From positions 1 to 52,780 of the forward strand of contig CANLND010000024.1 of NCBI GenBank assembly GCA_947492585.1: a stretch of 52,780 nt of DNA. The letters run 5' to 3'. The first letter of the stretch is position 1; every line of letters starts with the position of its first letter. The position numbers and the translations under genes are program-made. Shown piece after piece: positions 52,730 through 52,780 of this stretch. The notes under the pieces were generated by a model. The model made no database searches and was not told where the DNA came from. It saw nothing but the letters and a program-made list of their open reading frames with translations. The DNA is from an uncultured Paracoccaceae bacterium (GTDB lineage: Bacteria; Pseudomonadota; Alphaproteobacteria; Rhodobacterales; Rhodobacteraceae).

Positions 52730-52780
52730 CTCAGCCGTAGAACTCACGCGGCTGTTTTTAGTTTCATAGCGGGTGTTATT

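Overview
This window most likely comes from a marine alphaproteobacterium of the Rhodobacterales (Roseobacter group). The evidence is the F1-only atpHAGDC operon, three complete TRAP transporters in 30 kb, paired YeeE/DUF6691 genes beside a Crp/Fnr regulator, and a hisC-tyrA pair. All identifications come from reading the sequence and its translations; no database search was run. I see no rRNA, tRNA, CRISPR array, prophage or intact insertion sequence.

Layout. The left edge (1-175) carries a decayed IS200/IS605-type transposase. A seven-gene minus-strand operon follows (220-7099): DUF1445, TRAP P-Q-M, DUF2848, an M24 creatinase/prolidase-fold protein with a degenerate metal site, and an amidase. 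A LysR regulator diverges from it (7352). A second, plus-strand TRAP operon (8449-12828) has an EthD-like protein in front and an NHL beta-propeller protein behind. A minus-strand chemotaxis cassette (12899-17751) encodes a cytoplasmic triple-PAS receptor, CheR, CheD and a protein of three fused CheW domains, with no CheA, CheY or CheB. Next are a sulfur-transport group (18157-20078), then a decayed carboxymuconolactone decarboxylase remnant, a DsbA/FrnE protein and a TetR regulator.

The most interesting block is 21925-29623. A GntR regulator and a Gfo/Idh/MocA protein diverge from an operon of FMNH2-dependent monooxygenase, aldo/keto reductase, flavin reductase and TRAP Q-M-P. The enzyme set matches the oxidative sulfoquinovose pathway (SmoC, SmoB, SmoA). 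Here a TRAP importer takes the place of the ABC importer, and a Gfo/Idh/MocA protein, possibly an NAD-dependent sulfoquinovosidase, takes the place of the GH31 enzyme. This is a hypothesis from gene content.

From 29815 onward the window is mostly core genome: a Sel1 protein, a di-heme cytochrome c peroxidase, rpsD, a PA14-like secreted protein, a dead Lrp/AsnC regulator gene, hisC-tyrA-extensin-like, a ChaC-type cyclotransferase, a MotA/MotB-like pair with a very long periplasmic coiled coil, an M23 peptidase with clpA, gloB with a divergent methyltransferase, and the F1 ATP synthase operon. An EamA transporter gene broken by one extra T in a T7 run and a GNAT acetyltransferase close the window. 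The right edge has a hairpin of unknown nature.
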